Below are positions 17,020 to 26,858 of a DNA stretch of 64,000 nucleotides, piece after piece. Below the pieces are notes generated by a model, which was not told the origin of the DNA, did no database searches, and saw nothing but the letters and a program-made list of their open reading frames with translations. The stretch is taken from assembly GCF_015710975.1 (NCBI RefSeq), contig NZ_CP049783.1, forward strand, positions 992,501 through 1,056,500, written 5' to 3'. Each line of letters opens with the position of its first letter. Within the stretch, counting starts at the first letter, position 1. A program made the position numbers and the translations under genes. Origin of the DNA: Paenibacillus polymyxa. GTDB taxonomy: Bacteria > Bacillota > Bacilli > Paenibacillales > Paenibacillaceae.

Positions 17020-18141
17020 ATGACAAGCAGAACCAAAAGGACGATATGGTCGGTTCTAGCCGTGGTAATCGTCGCGATTGTCGGCTTTGCCGTGTACTAT
17101 TTTACATCCATTTATAATCAGCTGGATAATCTGCATAAAGAGGGTGCTAACTCCCCCTTCAAAAATGTAAAGCAGGTCGATCAGGTTCGTACACCGGAAC
17201 CGCCCAAGTGGGAAGGTACTGATATGGTCAACATTTTGCTGATGGGTGTCGATGGTCGTGGCATCCAGAAAGGGGAAGTCCCCCGATCGGACAGCATGAT
17301 GGTTGTATCGCTGGACCCTGTGAAGAAAAAAATGCACCTGTTCTCTATTTTGCGTGATACGTACGTGGATATTCCCGGCTACGGAAAAAATCGGATCAAC
17401 ACCGCCATTACTCACGGACCCAATACGGCCATGAAGACGGCTGGCGATCTATTGGGCATCCCAGTGCAATATTATGTGTATACGGATTTCCAAGGCTTTA
17501 TTAAACTGGTGGACGCTGTAGGCGGCATTGATTTTGAAGTGGAAAAGGATATGCATTATACAAGTAATGCGGATAAGCATGAATATGATATTGATTTGAA
17601 AAAGGGTATGCAGCATCTGGACGGCAAGACGGCGCTTCAATATGTGCGGTTCCGCCACGATGCCATGTCCGACTTCTCCCGTTCCGGACGGCAACGGGCA
17701 TTTTTGGAGGCTGTAGCCCAGAAAATGCAGACCACGACTTCCATTGCTAATCTGCCAAGCATTTTAGAGCAGGTTAACCCGTACATTGATACGAATCTCA
17801 GTGTTAACGATATGTGGAAGCTGGCGAATGTGGGGTACCAAAGCAGCTTTGCAGGCAGCGAACAGGTTCCACCGATGAAGCTGCTTGGCGAAGAAAATGT
17901 GGGCGGCGCGGCAGTTCTTACCGTCCGTGATCCGGAAGAACTGAAATCTTATGTACAGGATATATTTAATAATCCTCCTACACAAACACAGGAACAAAAT
18001 AAGGATCAGAACGAAACGAAACAGCCGGATAGTGCATCGTCCTCCAAGACGGATAAAGCTTCCTTTACAGGAGGCAATAAAACCAGTACTGAGGATGCTT
18101 CCACACAATCAACAACAAAGACAGAACAAAAAGAGCTATAA
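17020..18141 (+). CDS. LytR-CpsA-Psr (LCP) family cell-wall glycopolymer ligase
   Basis: 373 residues. One N-terminal membrane anchor (about residues 10-30) places the catalytic domain outside. LCP signatures are complete: [56 protein letters not shown] and [10 protein letters not shown] with the arginines that bind the polyprenyl pyrophosphate. The last 60 residues are a disordered Gln/Thr/Ser/Lys tail. LCP enzymes attach teichoic acid or polysaccharide to peptidoglycan. Good promoter and GGGAG ribosome site; monocistronic before a GC-rich terminator. Confidence 0.93.
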   Translation: MTSRTKRTIWSVLAVVIVAIVGFAVYYFTSIYNQLDNLHKEGANSPFKNVKQVDQVRTPEPPKWEGTDMVNILLMGVDGRGIQKGEVPRSDSMMVVSLDPVKKKMHLFSILRDTYVDIPGYGKNRINTAITHGPNTAMKTAGDLLGIPVQYYVYTDFQGFIKLVDAVGGIDFEVEKDMHYTSNADKHEYDIDLKKGMQHLDGKTALQYVRFRHDAMSDFSRSGRQRAFLEAVAQKMQTTTSIANLPSILEQVNPYIDTNLSVNDMWKLANVGYQSSFAGSEQVPPMKLLGEENVGGAAVLTVRDPEELKSYVQDIFNNPPTQTQEQNKDQNETKQPDSASSSKTDKASFTGGNKTSTEDASTQSTTKTEQKEL

Positions 18142-18153
18142 TGATGTATGCAG

Positions 18154-18174
18154 GGGCAGCCGTGAACGCTGCCC
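18154..18174 (+). terminator. Terminator after the LCP gene
   Basis: GGGCAGC, 7-nt loop, GCTGCCC, then TTT. The T run is short, so some read-through into hemL is possible. Confidence 0.5.
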
Positions 18175-18220
18175 TTTGGCGTGTGTATACCCTATTTTAA
18201 TGAACGGAAAGGAAGTTTTG

Positions 18221-19540
18221 ATGATGAAACGGGAAAACTCCGAAGCACTATATAAAGAAGCCCTGGAGCATATTGTCGGGGGCGTTAACAGCCCTTCACG
18301 CTCCTTTAAAGCTGTGGGCGGTGGCGCTCCAGTATTCATGAAACGCGCCCAAGGCGCTCATTTCTGGGATGAGGATGATAATCGGTATATCGATTATTTG
18401 GCGGCCTACGGCCCTATTATTACCGGACATGCTCACCCCCATATTACCAAGGCTATCAGCGAAGCGGCTGCGAATGGCGTATTGTACGGAACCTCGACGG
18501 CATTAGAAATCAAACTGGCCAAGATGCTGAAGGAGGCTATTCCTTCTATGGATAAAGTCCGGTTTGTGAATTCCGGCACAGAGGCAGTCATGACGACGAT
18601 TCGTGTGGCACGAGCCTATACGGGGCGGAACAAGATCATCAAATTTGCCGGCTGCTACCACGGTCACTCGGATCTGGTACTTGTAGCCGCAGGCTCCGGC
18701 CCTTCCACACTGGGCATACCTGACAGCGCAGGTATTACAACCAACATTGCGAGCGAGGTCATTACTGTGCCATTCAACGACCTTGACGCATTGCGCCAAG
18801 CCTTGGAGCGCTGGAGCGACGATGTGGCGGCAGTCATGGTGGAGCCGATTGTCGGTAATTTTGGCATGGTGATGCCGCAGCCAGGCTATCTGGAAGGGCT
18901 GTGCTCGATGGCGCGGGCGAACGGCTCCCTTGTCATTTATGACGAGGTCATTACTGCCTTCCGCTTCCACTACGGCTCAACCCAAACGTATGCAGGTCTG
19001 GACAATCATGATGCGATTCAGCCGGATTTGACCGCGCTGGGCAAAATCATGGGCGGTGGTCTGCCGATTGGTGCCTACGGCGGCAGCAAGCAGATCATGG
19101 AGCAGGTTGCCCCACTCGGCCCAGCCTATCAGGCAGGTACAATGGCGGGCAACCCGGCTTCGATCTCGTCAGGCATCGCCTGCCTTGAAGTTCTTCAAGG
19201 GGAAGGCGTGTATGAAGAGATGGAACGTCTGGCTGTGAGACTGACGGACGGTATTCAGTCTTCCGCTGATCGCTACGGCGTGCCGTTGACGATCAACCGC
19301 ATTCGTGGAGCGTTCTCGACGCATTTCTGCGATCATCCGATCACGAATTACGCACAGGCGCAGGACACGGATAGCGAAGCGTTCGCATCCTTCTTCCGTC
19401 ACATGCTGAATCGTGGTATCCATCTGGCTCCGTCCAAGTTCGAAGCTTGGTTCCTCACAACAGCGCATACGGACGAAGACGTGGATGCCACGCTGGAAGC
19501 AGCGGACGATTCGTTCCGTGCGATGTCACAAGGTAAATAA
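18221..19540 (+). CDS. hemL: Glutamate-1-semialdehyde 2,1-aminomutase
   Basis: 439 residues; PLP enzyme making 5-aminolevulinate for heme and corrinoids. GVNSPSRSF near the N-terminus, [10 protein letters not shown], the CYHGHSD segment, [12 protein letters not shown] and the PLP lysine in [17 protein letters not shown] are all present. AAAGGAAG precedes ATG codons at 18221 and 18224; the reading frame continues upstream into the LCP gene but that is not a real extension. It is not in a hem operon here, as with the second GSA aminotransferase (GsaB) of bacilli, which may mean a paralogue elsewhere. Confidence 0.93.
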   Translation: MMKRENSEALYKEALEHIVGGVNSPSRSFKAVGGGAPVFMKRAQGAHFWDEDDNRYIDYLAAYGPIITGHAHPHITKAISEAAANGVLYGTSTALEIKLAKMLKEAIPSMDKVRFVNSGTEAVMTTIRVARAYTGRNKIIKFAGCYHGHSDLVLVAAGSGPSTLGIPDSAGITTNIASEVITVPFNDLDALRQALERWSDDVAAVMVEPIVGNFGMVMPQPGYLEGLCSMARANGSLVIYDEVITAFRFHYGSTQTYAGLDNHDAIQPDLTALGKIMGGGLPIGAYGGSKQIMEQVAPLGPAYQAGTMAGNPASISSGIACLEVLQGEGVYEEMERLAVRLTDGIQSSADRYGVPLTINRIRGAFSTHFCDHPITNYAQAQDTDSEAFASFFRHMLNRGIHLAPSKFEAWFLTTAHTDEDVDATLEAADDSFRAMSQGK

Positions 19541-19574
19541 GCAGAGCAGTAAGCGATAAAATATGAATAGAATG

Positions 19575-19636
19575 AGAGCTGGAAGTAGTCTTAAAGATGG
19601 GTATCCGACATCTGGGACTGCGTTTCAGCTCTTTTT
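19575..19636 (+). terminator. hemL terminator (branched stem)
   Basis: AGAGCTG pairs with CAGCTCT followed by a T run; AGTC/GACT and GATG/CATC pair inside. Confidence 0.6.
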
Positions 19637-19637
19637 C

Positions 19638-19669
19638 ATTTCACAACTGTACCCGTACAGTTGTGAAAT
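19638..19669. promoter_or_regulatory. Perfect 15-bp-arm palindrome upstream of the EamA gene
   Basis: ATTTCACAACTGTAC, 2-bp spacer, then its exact complement, about 80 bp before the transporter start. No T run follows, so this looks like a protein-binding operator. The ACTGTAC...GTACAGT core resembles sites reported for MocR/PdxR-type regulators that control EamA exporters, but no such regulator gene is adjacent. Confidence 0.55.
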
Positions 19670-19747
19670 TTATGAATTGTATCTGGTTATGCCATCCGGT
19701 TATATTGAGAGAACCACAAGTTGAGATCATGATTACGGAGGTTTATT

Positions 19748-20698
19748 ATGCACAGTCGTTCCAGAAATGGGGTCGCCTATCTGGCAGCTCTCAGCTATGC
19801 AGCTATACTTGGCTTCTCATTTTTATTTGTAAAACTGACAGTGACGGAGGCAAGCCCACTGGATGTGATCGCCCACCGCTTTGGGTTGTCATTGATCGCT
19901 TTGACCATTCCAGTGCTGTTTGGTTGGATTAAAATCAATATCAAGTGGCGTGATGTGCTGCGTATCTTGCCATTGGCGCTGCTTTCACCTTTACTTTTTT
20001 TCCCCTTACAAGCGTTCGGGCTGATGAGCACTTCTTCATCGGAAGGTGGAATTATTCAAGCTACTGTTCCTATCTTTACACTTCTGTTAGCCTCCTATTT
20101 TCTTAAAGAGCGCACAACAGTGCTTCAAAAGATCTCCTTACTACTGTCTGTCTTTGGCGTGGTTTTTATATTTGTGATGAAGAGCGGAGCACCGTTAGCT
20201 TCCAATAGCTTTGGCGGTATTGTTCTGCTCGTGCTCTCTGCTATATGCCTATCTGGCTATAACGTGCTGGCTCGTCCATTAACGCAAAAGTACAGCCCGA
20301 TGGAGTTGACCTACGTTACCTCCATTTTAGGATGTATCGTTTTTAACCTGGCGGCCTTGGGGTATCATGCCATAGACGGCTCTATGAGCGCCTATACCGC
20401 GCCGCTGGTAAAGCCAGATTATTGGCTAGCACTGGCTTATCTGGGCATACTGTCTACCCTCGTCACCTCGCTGTTATCGAGCTTTGCCTTGAAGTGGATC
20501 GAAGCCTCCAAAATGAGTGTGATTGGTAATTTATCCACCCTTATCTCCATGATTGCCGGTGCCTACATTTTGAAGGAACAGCTTGCCTACTATCACATTA
20601 TTGGTGCTGTGGTGATTATTATCGGTGTGGTGGGCACCAATTTCGCAGGACGAAAAAGCTTCGCGCCGATCAAAACAACTTCGGCAAAATCGCAATAA
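19748..20698 (+). CDS. EamA-family (drug/metabolite transporter) exporter
   Basis: 316 residues with ten predicted helices in two EamA repeats: the first ends with GVVFIFVMKSG, the second begins GIVLLVLSAICLSGYNVLARPL. Typical blocks are HRFGLSLIAL, SSEGGIIQATVPIFTLLLASYFLKERTT and ASKMSVIGNLSTLISMIAGAYILKEQL. Members export amino acids, nucleosides or metabolites; this substrate is unknown. Good TACGGAGG ribosome site. Preceded by a long palindrome that probably binds a regulator. Confidence 0.88.
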   Translation: MHSRSRNGVAYLAALSYAAILGFSFLFVKLTVTEASPLDVIAHRFGLSLIALTIPVLFGWIKINIKWRDVLRILPLALLSPLLFFPLQAFGLMSTSSSEGGIIQATVPIFTLLLASYFLKERTTVLQKISLLLSVFGVVFIFVMKSGAPLASNSFGGIVLLVLSAICLSGYNVLARPLTQKYSPMELTYVTSILGCIVFNLAALGYHAIDGSMSAYTAPLVKPDYWLALAYLGILSTLVTSLLSSFALKWIEASKMSVIGNLSTLISMIAGAYILKEQLAYYHIIGAVVIIIGVVGTNFAGRKSFAPIKTTSAKSQ

Positions 20699-20728
20699 TG
20701 GACTAAGAGCAGGCACAAATCTTGTCTT

Positions 20729-20778
20729 AAAAAAGAAATCTCCAAGCGGGGCAATTCCAGCCTGGAGATTTCTTTTTT
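20729..20778. terminator. Bidirectional terminator between eamA and the ASRT gene
   Basis: A 16-bp stem (AAAAAAGAAATCTCCA with its complement) with T runs on both strands, serving two convergent units. Confidence 0.85.
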
Positions 20779-20800
20779 TATCTTCTTTGTCTTCGTCTGA

Positions 20801-21202
20801 CTATACCGGGTACGCCATGACACTCATTAATGCCAGCTCTGGCTGTGTCGTGTCCAGTCTACTATATTGTACGATGATAGGCACATCGCTAGTGACCGTA
20901 ATTGCGTAAGGAATACCTGTCGGAATCCGTTCGCCGGACTTTTCCAGCGAGGCTGTTCGGATATGGCGGGTTCGTCTTCCTTCCACCACCTCGATCATTC
21001 CCTCCAACGGCTCGCGGTCTTCAAAATAAATGTCTATGCTCAGCTTTGCCGCACAGTTTCCACAGTTCAGCACACATATACTTTCATGACTGAGCAGCTC
21101 TCCCCGGCTTTCCGGTGGAATATACCCGTCGGGAATGACCCAGAATAAGCTTCCTCGCGGCTGATTAGCCGCCTTTTCCTGTGACCGTTCAGTATCTCCC
21201 AT
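20801..21202 (-). CDS. Sensory rhodopsin transducer (ASRT) family protein
   Basis: 133 residues. WVIPDGYIPP, SHESICVLNCGN, the IYFEDREPLEG strand, VEGRRTRHIRTASLE and VPIIVQYSRLDTTQPELALMS follow the Anabaena sensory rhodopsin transducer fold (PF07100). Published comparative genomics suggested the superfamily is a small-molecule, probably sugar, binding domain in many bacteria with no rhodopsin. Here it closes a rhamnogalacturonan operon, which fits a sugar-binding role. AAAGGAGG ribosome site, ATG at 21202. No rhodopsin gene in the window. Whether it is an enzyme, sensor or regulator is unknown. Confidence 0.85.
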   Translation of the reverse strand: MGDTERSQEKAANQPRGSLFWVIPDGYIPPESRGELLSHESICVLNCGNCAAKLSIDIYFEDREPLEGMIEVVEGRRTRHIRTASLEKSGERIPTGIPYAITVTSDVPIIVQYSRLDTTQPELALMSVMAYPV

Positions 21203-21254
21203 GCCAATGGCCTCCTTTCAGCTATGAATACTTTTATATCTCTATGCCTCTTTT

Positions 21255-22243
21255 CTACCCGTACGGATTCTCCTGGGTACGCAGCAGTTCAGCCAGAAAA
21301 GCAAGCGCCAAGCCCTGACCCCACCCCTGAATGCGTTTGTAGGGTACGTTTCGGTAGCCATCTATATCGTTCATTACAGCAGTTCCAGCGGATACGCCAG
21401 TCACTGTGCCGTCCTCTTTAATGCGGGAAAGGATACCGTCAATCACCTTTTGCGTGTATTTGTTAAACAATCGGCCCTGCATAAGCAAAGCAGTCGCAAT
21501 TCCTGCCGAACCAGAGGTTTCCAGATAAGAGGTATCATCGTTCAGCACCGTATGCCATAGCCCTTCGGGGGATTGCAGCCGCACCAGTGCATTGAGTTGG
21601 TCACGCAGTGAGCCGTCAATGATCATGTAGGATGGATGCTGCACCTCGACACATTTCAGCGCCTTGGCCATCGTGAGTGCTGCCCATGAATTGCCGCGCG
21701 CCCAGTATATGCCCGACATGCGGCTTTGGTTCGCATGATCCCAGCCATGGTAATACAAATTCGTATCCGGGTCCTGCAAAAATTCTTCATGCCCGTGATA
21801 TTGCCGGATTCCATCCTCCCAATATGTCTTGTTGCCCAGCAAATGACCGATCCGCAGCAAATAATAACCGGCCATAAACATCGTATCCACCCATGCTTGC
21901 TGCGGAAATACATCATGTAGTGAATTCACGGTATGCTGGAAAATGCCGTCGGCAAACCGCTCAGCTTTTTTCGTCAAAAATTCTGCCATCTCGATAGCGA
22001 TATCCAGGTATTTTTGCTCACCTGTAGCCTGATGTAGCGTCAACAAACAATGCCCGACAGAAACGCCGTTCACCGACAGTGGCGGAAGTCCATCCTCAAT
22101 ATTTTCGTCAACCCATTCTTTCAGCTTGGTCAAATACTGTTCATTGCCTGTTGCTTCATAGGCCTCGCATACTCCATAAAAGGCTACTCCACCCGGCCAA
22201 TCACCTGTTTAATCTGTTCCTCATCAAAACTCAATGCGGGCAT
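21255..22243 (-). pseudogene. GH105 unsaturated rhamnogalacturonyl hydrolase, internal deletion near the N-terminus
   Basis: Would remove unsaturated uronic acid from pectin oligosaccharides. A GGAGGAG ribosome site precedes ATG at 22243; the frame reads MPALSFDEEQIKQVIGRV then stops at TAG (22184). The next frame picks up as DWPGGVAFYGVCEAYEATG and runs uninterrupted to 21255 through the GH105 core (PQQAWVDTMFMAGYYLLR, SGIYWARGNSWAAL, YLETSGSAGIATALL, IQGWGQGLALAFL). The normal segment between these parts is missing. The junction is GATTGGCCGGGT (22191-22202), which encodes part of both flanks, so a deletion between short direct repeats is likely. An internal ATG at 22133 could give a 292-residue truncated protein. 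Confidence 0.8.
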
Positions 22244-22316
22244 TGCTACGTCTCCTCCTTTGGTAAGCTTCACGTTAGTTGCCCTCCTTGCCACCTGTTC
22301 CAAAAAAGGTCATCCG

Positions 22317-23429
22317 TCAACGTAAGTACATGCGCAGCGGTTGCAAATCCAGTTCCTTCACAGCCGCCGTCACCATATTTGCAATCCGGATCGCACCATT
22401 CTCATGAAAATGCGTATTATCCTCCAGGCCGCCGGAAAAGTTCATGTATTCCCCAGGCAGCAGCCACATAAAAAGCTCCTTGCTTTCTTCAGGGCCCAGC
22501 TCTTCATATAACTCCTGCGTGCGGGCAGACAAATCAATGAGCGGCACGTTCGCTTCTTCCGCCAACTCGCGAACCGCCGTTATATAGTCGCCATGTGTAT
22601 CGGACAGCGTACCATCCTCGTTAAAATAGCGACGATGTACAGGCGTAATCAGCAACGGGGTTCCGCCCTTGCTTCTAGCTCCGTCGGTATATAGGCGCAA
22701 ATGCTCCTTGTAGGTCGTAAAAGGCTCCGTGGCCCGCTTCGGATCAGGCTTCTGATCATTATGACCGAACTGGATGAACAGGAAGTCTCCTGTCTTCATT
22801 TCTCCCAAAATAGCGTCCAGACGTCCCTCGTCCACGAAGCTTTTGGAGCTTCGTCCCGATACAGCGTGATTATCCACGCAGACATCATGCTTGAACAGGG
22901 CTGGCAAAGCCTGACCCCAGCCTGTATAAGGATAGCCGGTCAGCCCTTGATCCGTAACCGTAGAGTCTCCGGCTAGGAATAGCCGAAGACTCTGCAGTGC
23001 GGGTGCAATTTCCAGAGCATTGAGCCGTGGCGCAGTGCCAGATACGGTGAGGCGCAGTCTGCCGCCTCGGACAGGCACCGTAAACATCGCTTCCGTGAAC
23101 TGGCCCGGCAGCGTGTGTACCGGGGGCAGCATATGCTTGCCCTCGCCAGCCTGGAATCGCGTGAGCGTTTCCGCCAGTGGATCGCCGACCAGTATAGTGA
23201 CGAGATACAGCCCGTCTGGCACATCTGCAATAAACGAAGCGTTCAGTGGAATACAAAAGCTGTTTCGCAGCCGTGTGCGTGCATCCTTGGCTGGATTCTG
23301 CCTTTGTCGCCCGTACACATGCTCTGTAGTCTCGAAGCCATAGCCCTGTTCAGCTGTATATATGCAATCCGGGGACACTGCCTTGTAGCCATCCGCAGGC
23401 TCCCCCGGACCAAAGTCAAACTTCCACAT
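22317..23429 (-). CDS. Rhamnogalacturonan acetylesterase with N-terminal galactose-binding-like domain
   Basis: 370 residues. The first 150 form a beta-rich domain (WKFDFGPGEPADGYKAVSPD) typical of YesT/RhgT-type esterases. The SGNH catalytic part starts with LFLAGDSTVTDQ (nucleophile Ser), then AVSGRSSKSF, FGHNDQKPDP and the D-x-x-H box as NTHFHENGA. Removes acetyl groups from rhamnogalacturonan fragments. No signal peptide, so it acts inside the cell on imported oligosaccharides. ATG at 23429 is chosen because AGGAG lies 8 bases upstream; a GTG three codons earlier overlaps it. 18 bp after the permease gene. Confidence 0.9.
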   Translation of the reverse strand: MWKFDFGPGEPADGYKAVSPDCIYTAEQGYGFETTEHVYGRQRQNPAKDARTRLRNSFCIPLNASFIADVPDGLYLVTILVGDPLAETLTRFQAGEGKHMLPPVHTLPGQFTEAMFTVPVRGGRLRLTVSGTAPRLNALEIAPALQSLRLFLAGDSTVTDQGLTGYPYTGWGQALPALFKHDVCVDNHAVSGRSSKSFVDEGRLDAILGEMKTGDFLFIQFGHNDQKPDPKRATEPFTTYKEHLRLYTDGARSKGGTPLLITPVHRRYFNEDGTLSDTHGDYITAVRELAEEANVPLIDLSARTQELYEELGPEESKELFMWLLPGEYMNFSGGLEDNTHFHENGAIRIANMVTAAVKELDLQPLRMYLR

Positions 23430-23447
23430 TTTACTCACTCCTCGGTC

Positions 23448-24287
23448 TTAACCCTTCAGGCCACTCGTGCTCATTCCTTCTACAATTTGCTTTTGGAAAG
23501 CGAAGAATACAGCGATAACAGGCAGCAGGCTTAAGATGGACATCGCGAACATTCCTCCCCAATTGGAGGCTGACTCGCTATCGAGAAACATTTTGAGTGC
23601 AATCGATACGGTATATTTCTCTGGAGAGTTCAGATACAATACCGGACCTAATAGATCCTCCCACTTCCAGTAGAAAGAGAAGATGGCCGCCGTAGCCAGC
23701 GAGGATTTGAGCAAGGGTAAAATAATCCGAAAATACAACCGGAACTTGCCGCATCCATCAATCGTCGCCGCTTCATCCAACTCTGCTGGAATCGTGCGTA
23801 TAAACTGCACCATCAGAAAGATGAAGAACGGCATCCCGAAAAAGGATGGTACTACCAACGGTAAGATTGTATTGATCCATCCAAGCTTGGTGAAAATGAT
23901 ATATTGCGGTACCAGCACTACATCCCCTGGCAGCATCAGCGTCACCATCATCAGAGCAAACCACAAGTTACGCCCTTTGAATTTTAAGCGTGCGAAGCCA
24001 AATGCGATCAATGAGGAGGAAAGCACAGCGCCAATCGTGGAAATCACTACGATCGTAAGCGAATTTAGAATATATGTGCCGAAGTTATAACCCGTCGTGC
24101 CTTTCCAGCCTGTTACATAGTTTTGCCAAATCCATTCTGTAGGGAAAAGTGAGGAGGCTGTGACGAATATCGTCCGACTTTCTTTAAATGAGCTGAACAG
24201 CATCCAAAACACGGGATACAGCATTAGGAGCGCTAGTGCAGCAACCAGAATGTGATAAATTGGCCATTTGAACGTTTTCCATGCCAT
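23448..24287 (-). CDS. Carbohydrate ABC transporter permease, MalG/YesQ type
   Basis: 279 residues and six helices. The EAA loop reads [24 protein letters not shown], and the ending [10 protein letters not shown] is the usual C-terminus of the MalG-like subunit. Pairs with the permease encoded just upstream (5-bp gap) and a separate ATPase, not encoded here, probably the shared MsmX type. Context indicates import of rhamnogalacturonan oligosaccharides. Confidence 0.93.
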   Translation of the reverse strand: MAWKTFKWPIYHILVAALALLMLYPVFWMLFSSFKESRTIFVTASSLFPTEWIWQNYVTGWKGTTGYNFGTYILNSLTIVVISTIGAVLSSSLIAFGFARLKFKGRNLWFALMMVTLMLPGDVVLVPQYIIFTKLGWINTILPLVVPSFFGMPFFIFLMVQFIRTIPAELDEAATIDGCGKFRLYFRIILPLLKSSLATAAIFSFYWKWEDLLGPVLYLNSPEKYTVSIALKMFLDSESASNWGGMFAMSILSLLPVIAVFFAFQKQIVEGMSTSGLKG

Positions 24288-24292
24288 TGGTA

Positions 24293-25201
24293 TCAGCGCC
24301 CCTTTTCCGCTTCATAAAATACCCAAAATTTGGATGTTATAAATAAAATCGCAGTCAGTATCGCAATCATAATAAGCATGACCCAAGCCATAGCCGCCGC
24401 ATATCCCATATTGCTGAACATAAACGCCTGCCGGAACAGATACAGTGAATGCAGCATCGTTCCATCCATTGGGCCGCCCTCACCCTTGGAGATAACATAG
24501 GCCGGGACGAAGGTCATAAAAGCACTGATTGTCTGCATTATCAAGTTAAATAAAATAATCGGACTCAGCAGTGGCAGCGTAATACTGAAAAATTTCCGTA
24601 CTGGCGTAGCACCATCTACACTGGATGCCTCGTACATTTCATGCGGAATGTTTTTCAGTCCTGCCAGAAAAATAAGCATGGATGAACCAAATTGCCATAC
24701 AGACAAGGTGATTAGCATCATTAGCGAAGCATTCGGATCACCAAACCATTTCACCGGGGTTGCCCCCAAGGCCGAAAGCAAGCTGTTAACAATGCCCTCA
24801 TTACTGAAAATATTGCGCCACATGATGGATACTGCAACGCTCCCCCCGATAATAGAAGGCAGATAGTACATCGTCCGATAGGTGCCCACCATGCGTGACT
24901 TGGTATTCAAAATCATCGCCACAAACAACGCGAAAATCAGTCGCAACGGTACACCGACCAGTACATACGTAAACGTAACCCTGATCGAATTCCAGTATTT
25001 CGGATCGCCTGTAAACATTTTTTCGAAGTTACCCAGACCAATCCATTTGGGCGGGGTGAACAGATTGTAGCTGGTAAAGGATAGATACAGCGAAATAAAC
25101 ATTGGAATTAATGTAAATGCCAGAAAGCCCACAATAAACGGGCTGATAAACGCATATCCGGTCATATTGGCTTTCAAGCTCTGATGATTTCGCAAGCTCA
25201 T
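24293..25201 (-). CDS. Carbohydrate ABC transporter permease, MalF/YesP type
   Basis: 302 residues with six helices. [26 protein letters not shown] is the usual first helix and [24 protein letters not shown] the EAA loop that docks on the ATPase. The ATG at 25201 is taken because GGGAGG lies four bases upstream; in-frame ATGs further out lack a site. First permease gene after the binding protein, separated by about 190 bp that holds a stable stem-loop. Confidence 0.92.
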   Translation of the reverse strand: MSLRNHQSLKANMTGYAFISPFIVGFLAFTLIPMFISLYLSFTSYNLFTPPKWIGLGNFEKMFTGDPKYWNSIRVTFTYVLVGVPLRLIFALFVAMILNTKSRMVGTYRTMYYLPSIIGGSVAVSIMWRNIFSNEGIVNSLLSALGATPVKWFGDPNASLMMLITLSVWQFGSSMLIFLAGLKNIPHEMYEASSVDGATPVRKFFSITLPLLSPIILFNLIMQTISAFMTFVPAYVISKGEGGPMDGTMLHSLYLFRQAFMFSNMGYAAAMAWVMLIMIAILTAILFITSKFWVFYEAEKGR

Positions 25202-25321
25202 CAAGCCTCCCTTCTGTTGCATTTTAAAAATTAGCAAATTTAAATATATATATTAATCGTTGTTATATGAATTTTGTTTTGATATCTACAAAGGTTGCCT
25301 CTACGATGGGTTCGTCGGATC

Positions 25322-25358
25322 AACCGTGCGCAATCATTGCTTTGCACTACGCACGGTT
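25322..25358. repeat. Intercistronic stem-loop between binding-protein and permease genes
   Basis: AACCGTGCG/CGCACGGTT with a 19-nt loop; an outer TTCGT/ACGAA pair may extend it. No T run follows on the coding strand, so it is more likely an mRNA-stabilising or partial-termination hairpin that keeps the binding protein more abundant than the permeases, a known feature of sugar ABC operons. Confidence 0.55.
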
Positions 25359-25391
25359 AACCTAACGAAACGTTCCTTCAACCCTGCATTG

Positions 25392-26684
25392 TTACTGCTT
25401 GTTATTCGCAAGGATGGTATTCGCATCAGCCCGGAATTTGACCGCTGCGTCTTCAGGCGTCATCTGTCCGAAATTGACTTGCTCAATATAATCGGTCAGA
25501 GTAGCAATCACTTCCGGCGATCCAACAGGCGGCGGCGGGCTCATTGGAGAAGCCTTTGGCTCCATGGAAGCCACAAATTCAAACACCTGCTTCGTTGCCT
25601 CGCTCAACTCCGGCGCTACAGCTTCTTTGATTTTGGCAGAAATCGGTACGCCGCGTTCGCCTTTAATCAATTTATTCGCTTCTACATCATTCATCCAGAA
25701 ATCAATAAATTTTGCGGCCTCATCCTTCACCTGTGAACGGGAAGCCACAGCCCAGTACATTGTAGGCTGCATATACACGCCTTTTTCCATATTCGGTCCA
25801 AACATCGGAGCAAGCGCCATTGGCCGATTAACGACCTGTTGTAAGCCCACATATTGATTGGACCACTGCCAAATGCCGATGCCTGTTCCTTTAACGATAT
25901 CCGATTCCTCAAGAATTCCCTTGGTTTGGTTCATGACTTCAGGAGTTGGTGTCGCTCCCTTTTTAATCAGCTCAGCTAAACCACCGAAGAAATCAACAAA
26001 CAGCTTATCGTCATCATACCCCAATCCTGTTCCTTCCGTATTGTAGAGAGATTTTCCATGTGTCCGCAAATAGTAGTGGAAGAAAATATCCGCAGCCATG
26101 GAGCTGTCAAAGTAAACTTTATTGGAGGCTGCCTTCAAAGCCAGCTCTTTGTATTGGTCCCATGTCCAGTCATCAGGAATTTTGTCTATGCCCGCTTTTT
26201 TGAGCAGTGCCGGATCGTACTGGAAGCCCAGCACATTGACACCTGTTGGAATACCATATTGCTTTCCGGCAATGATTCCGGTTTTGAGTACATTTTCGTT
26301 TACATCAGCGACTTGGATTTTCTGATTCAAGTAAGGCGCCATATCTTCCAGCTGGCCGTTCTTCGCATATTGGCTAATATACGAAATGTCCATCTGCACG
26401 ATATCCGGCAGTTGGTTTGCTGCCGCCTGCGGTGCGAGCTTCTTCCAGTAGTCATCAAAAGAGGCATATTCCACATCAATCGTTACATTCGGATTTTTTT
26501 GCTTATACAAATCGATAACCTTCTGCGTATATTCGTGGCGCGTATCCGATCCCCACCAAGCGATCCGCAACTTTACTTTCCCGTCTGCACTTGCGCCCGA
26601 ATTGCCTCCACCGTCTGCTCCACTACATGCCGTCGTCAACACGAGCAGCATCGCTATGACCAGAAACCATCCCTTTTTGCCCAC
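25392..26684 (-). CDS. Extracellular sugar-binding lipoprotein of an ABC importer (YesO type)
   Basis: 430 residues. Signal peptide with lipobox LTTAC (Cys20), then a Gly/Ser linker and a family 1 solute-binding fold (VKLRIAWWGSDTRHEYTQKV, ANQLPDIVQMDISYI, TMYWAVASRS). Captures the oligosaccharide outside the membrane and delivers it to the two permeases encoded next. GTG start with GGGGAGAG upstream. A perfect CcpA cre site lies 69 bp upstream. Homology to the pectin-derived sugar binding proteins of Bacillus is inferred from the whole locus. Confidence 0.93.
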   Translation of the reverse strand: MGKKGWFLVIAMLLVLTTACSGADGGGNSGASADGKVKLRIAWWGSDTRHEYTQKVIDLYKQKNPNVTIDVEYASFDDYWKKLAPQAAANQLPDIVQMDISYISQYAKNGQLEDMAPYLNQKIQVADVNENVLKTGIIAGKQYGIPTGVNVLGFQYDPALLKKAGIDKIPDDWTWDQYKELALKAASNKVYFDSSMAADIFFHYYLRTHGKSLYNTEGTGLGYDDDKLFVDFFGGLAELIKKGATPTPEVMNQTKGILEESDIVKGTGIGIWQWSNQYVGLQQVVNRPMALAPMFGPNMEKGVYMQPTMYWAVASRSQVKDEAAKFIDFWMNDVEANKLIKGERGVPISAKIKEAVAPELSEATKQVFEFVASMEPKASPMSPPPPVGSPEVIATLTDYIEQVNFGQMTPEDAAVKFRADANTILANNKQ

Positions 26685-26752
26685 CTATCTCTCCCCTTTT
26701 CGCTGTTCTAGAAAGGAGCCTTATTACGAGTAACAATGTACTTACGCTTGTT

Positions 26753-26767
26753 TGATAGCGTTTACAT
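26753..26767 (-). promoter_or_regulatory. CcpA catabolite-responsive element (cre)
   Basis: On the minus strand ATGTAAACGCTATCA matches every defined position of the Bacillus cre consensus WTGNAANCGNWNNCW. It is upstream of the sugar-binding protein gene, so glucose repression of the rhamnogalacturonan operon is expected. Confidence 0.8.
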
Positions 26768-26858
26768 TTGCTCCTGTTGTTATTTTCCCAAAAGCAGAGA
26801 AACATTGGAATACACAAATCAGATTTCAAAGGTTTAAAAAACAGAGGGACTCAGCTGC

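Noticed and set aside
17951..18220. Extended reading frame upstream of hemL
   Set aside because: It overlaps the LCP gene tail in another frame and has no ribosome site; the start at 18221 follows AAAGGAAG.
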